Shown here in pieces: positions 63,968-64,000 of a DNA stretch of 64,000 nucleotides. A program made the translations under genes and the position numbers. Position 1 is the first letter of the stretch, and each line of letters starts with the position of its first letter. A model generated the notes under the pieces. That model was not told where the DNA came from. It saw only the letters and a program-made list of their open reading frames with translations, and made no database searches. This DNA is from Metamycoplasma arthritidis. Its GTDB lineage: Bacteria > Bacillota_I > Bacilli_A > Mycoplasmatales > Metamycoplasmataceae. The stretch is from contig NZ_LR215047.1 of the NCBI RefSeq assembly GCF_900660715.1, positions 248,001-312,000 of the forward strand, written 5' to 3'.

Positions 63968-64000
63968 TTTTCAACCTCTTTATCCCTAATATTTGTTTTA

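Noticed and set aside
1..64000. Insertion sequences, prophage, CRISPR array or replication origin
   Set aside because: No transposase, integrase, phage structural gene, regularly spaced repeat or DnaA-box cluster was found on reading both strands.

Overview
The window is a low-G+C chromosome segment of a wall-less mollicute that reads UGA as tryptophan. Most long genes are cut by in-frame TGA codons at positions where conserved Trp is expected (GyrA-type shadows aside, for example Obg, fusA, rpoD, tyrS), a tRNA-Trp with anticodon UCA lies at 16640-16714, and release factor 1 is present. Four lipobox proteins, surface proteins with one N-terminal anchor, a DUF2779 protein and families I associate with the Mycoplasma hominis/agalactiae branch suggest a Metamycoplasma or close relative; the species cannot be fixed from the sequence alone. 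All CDS coordinates below are re-assembled across UGA-Trp codons.

Layout. 1-1611: a minus-strand tRNA cluster (Pro, Ala, Met), an unknown gene and ppa. 1673-7920: obg, yebC and a 1223-residue anchored coiled-coil protein. 7988-10729 (minus): efp, a small protein and tkt. 10833-13381: nadE, truB, a Cof-type phosphatase; 13503-14258 (minus) an RluB/RsuA-type pseudouridine synthase. 14365-16602: three uncharacterised genes and acpP. 16640-21931: tRNA-Trp, tRNA-Thr, prfA-prmC, dnaJ behind a CIRCE operator, topA. 22106-26962: two unknown genes, cmk-der-gpsA, and an HU-type gene whose stop overlaps recU. 26959-31511 (minus): a tight operon of HTH/ImmA-IrrE peptidase, YqaJ-like nuclease and DEDD-type DUF2779 protein, followed by recU. 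31751-34770 (minus): rpsL-rpsG-fusA. 35039-44458: a small lipoprotein, holA, a degenerate GH13 protein, then a membrane protein and a 1553-residue repeat lipoprotein behind a T17 promoter tract. 44675-49686: rplU-rpmA, a DegV protein, tyrS, an ornithine/alanine racemase-like gene, cdd. 49981-55354: a lipoprotein 5'-nucleotidase, pgsA, tRNA-Ser, rpmG, pepP. 55667-59909: an unusual accessory island (methyltransferase, nucleotidyltransferase-domain protein, and a PLP decarboxylase fused to a second nucleotidyltransferase domain). 59994-63967: nfo, a nucleoside deoxyribosyltransferase, a lipoprotein and rpoD.

Themes. The core is translation, tRNA/rRNA modification, DNA metabolism and nucleotide salvage. 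At least nine genes have a -10 box 6-11 nt before the start codon and no Shine-Dalgarno, which implies leaderless mRNAs. The two most interesting accessory loci are the PLP-decarboxylase/nucleotidyltransferase island at 55.5-59.9 kb and the HTH-peptidase/nuclease operon at 27.6-31.5 kb. No insertion sequence, prophage or CRISPR array was seen.
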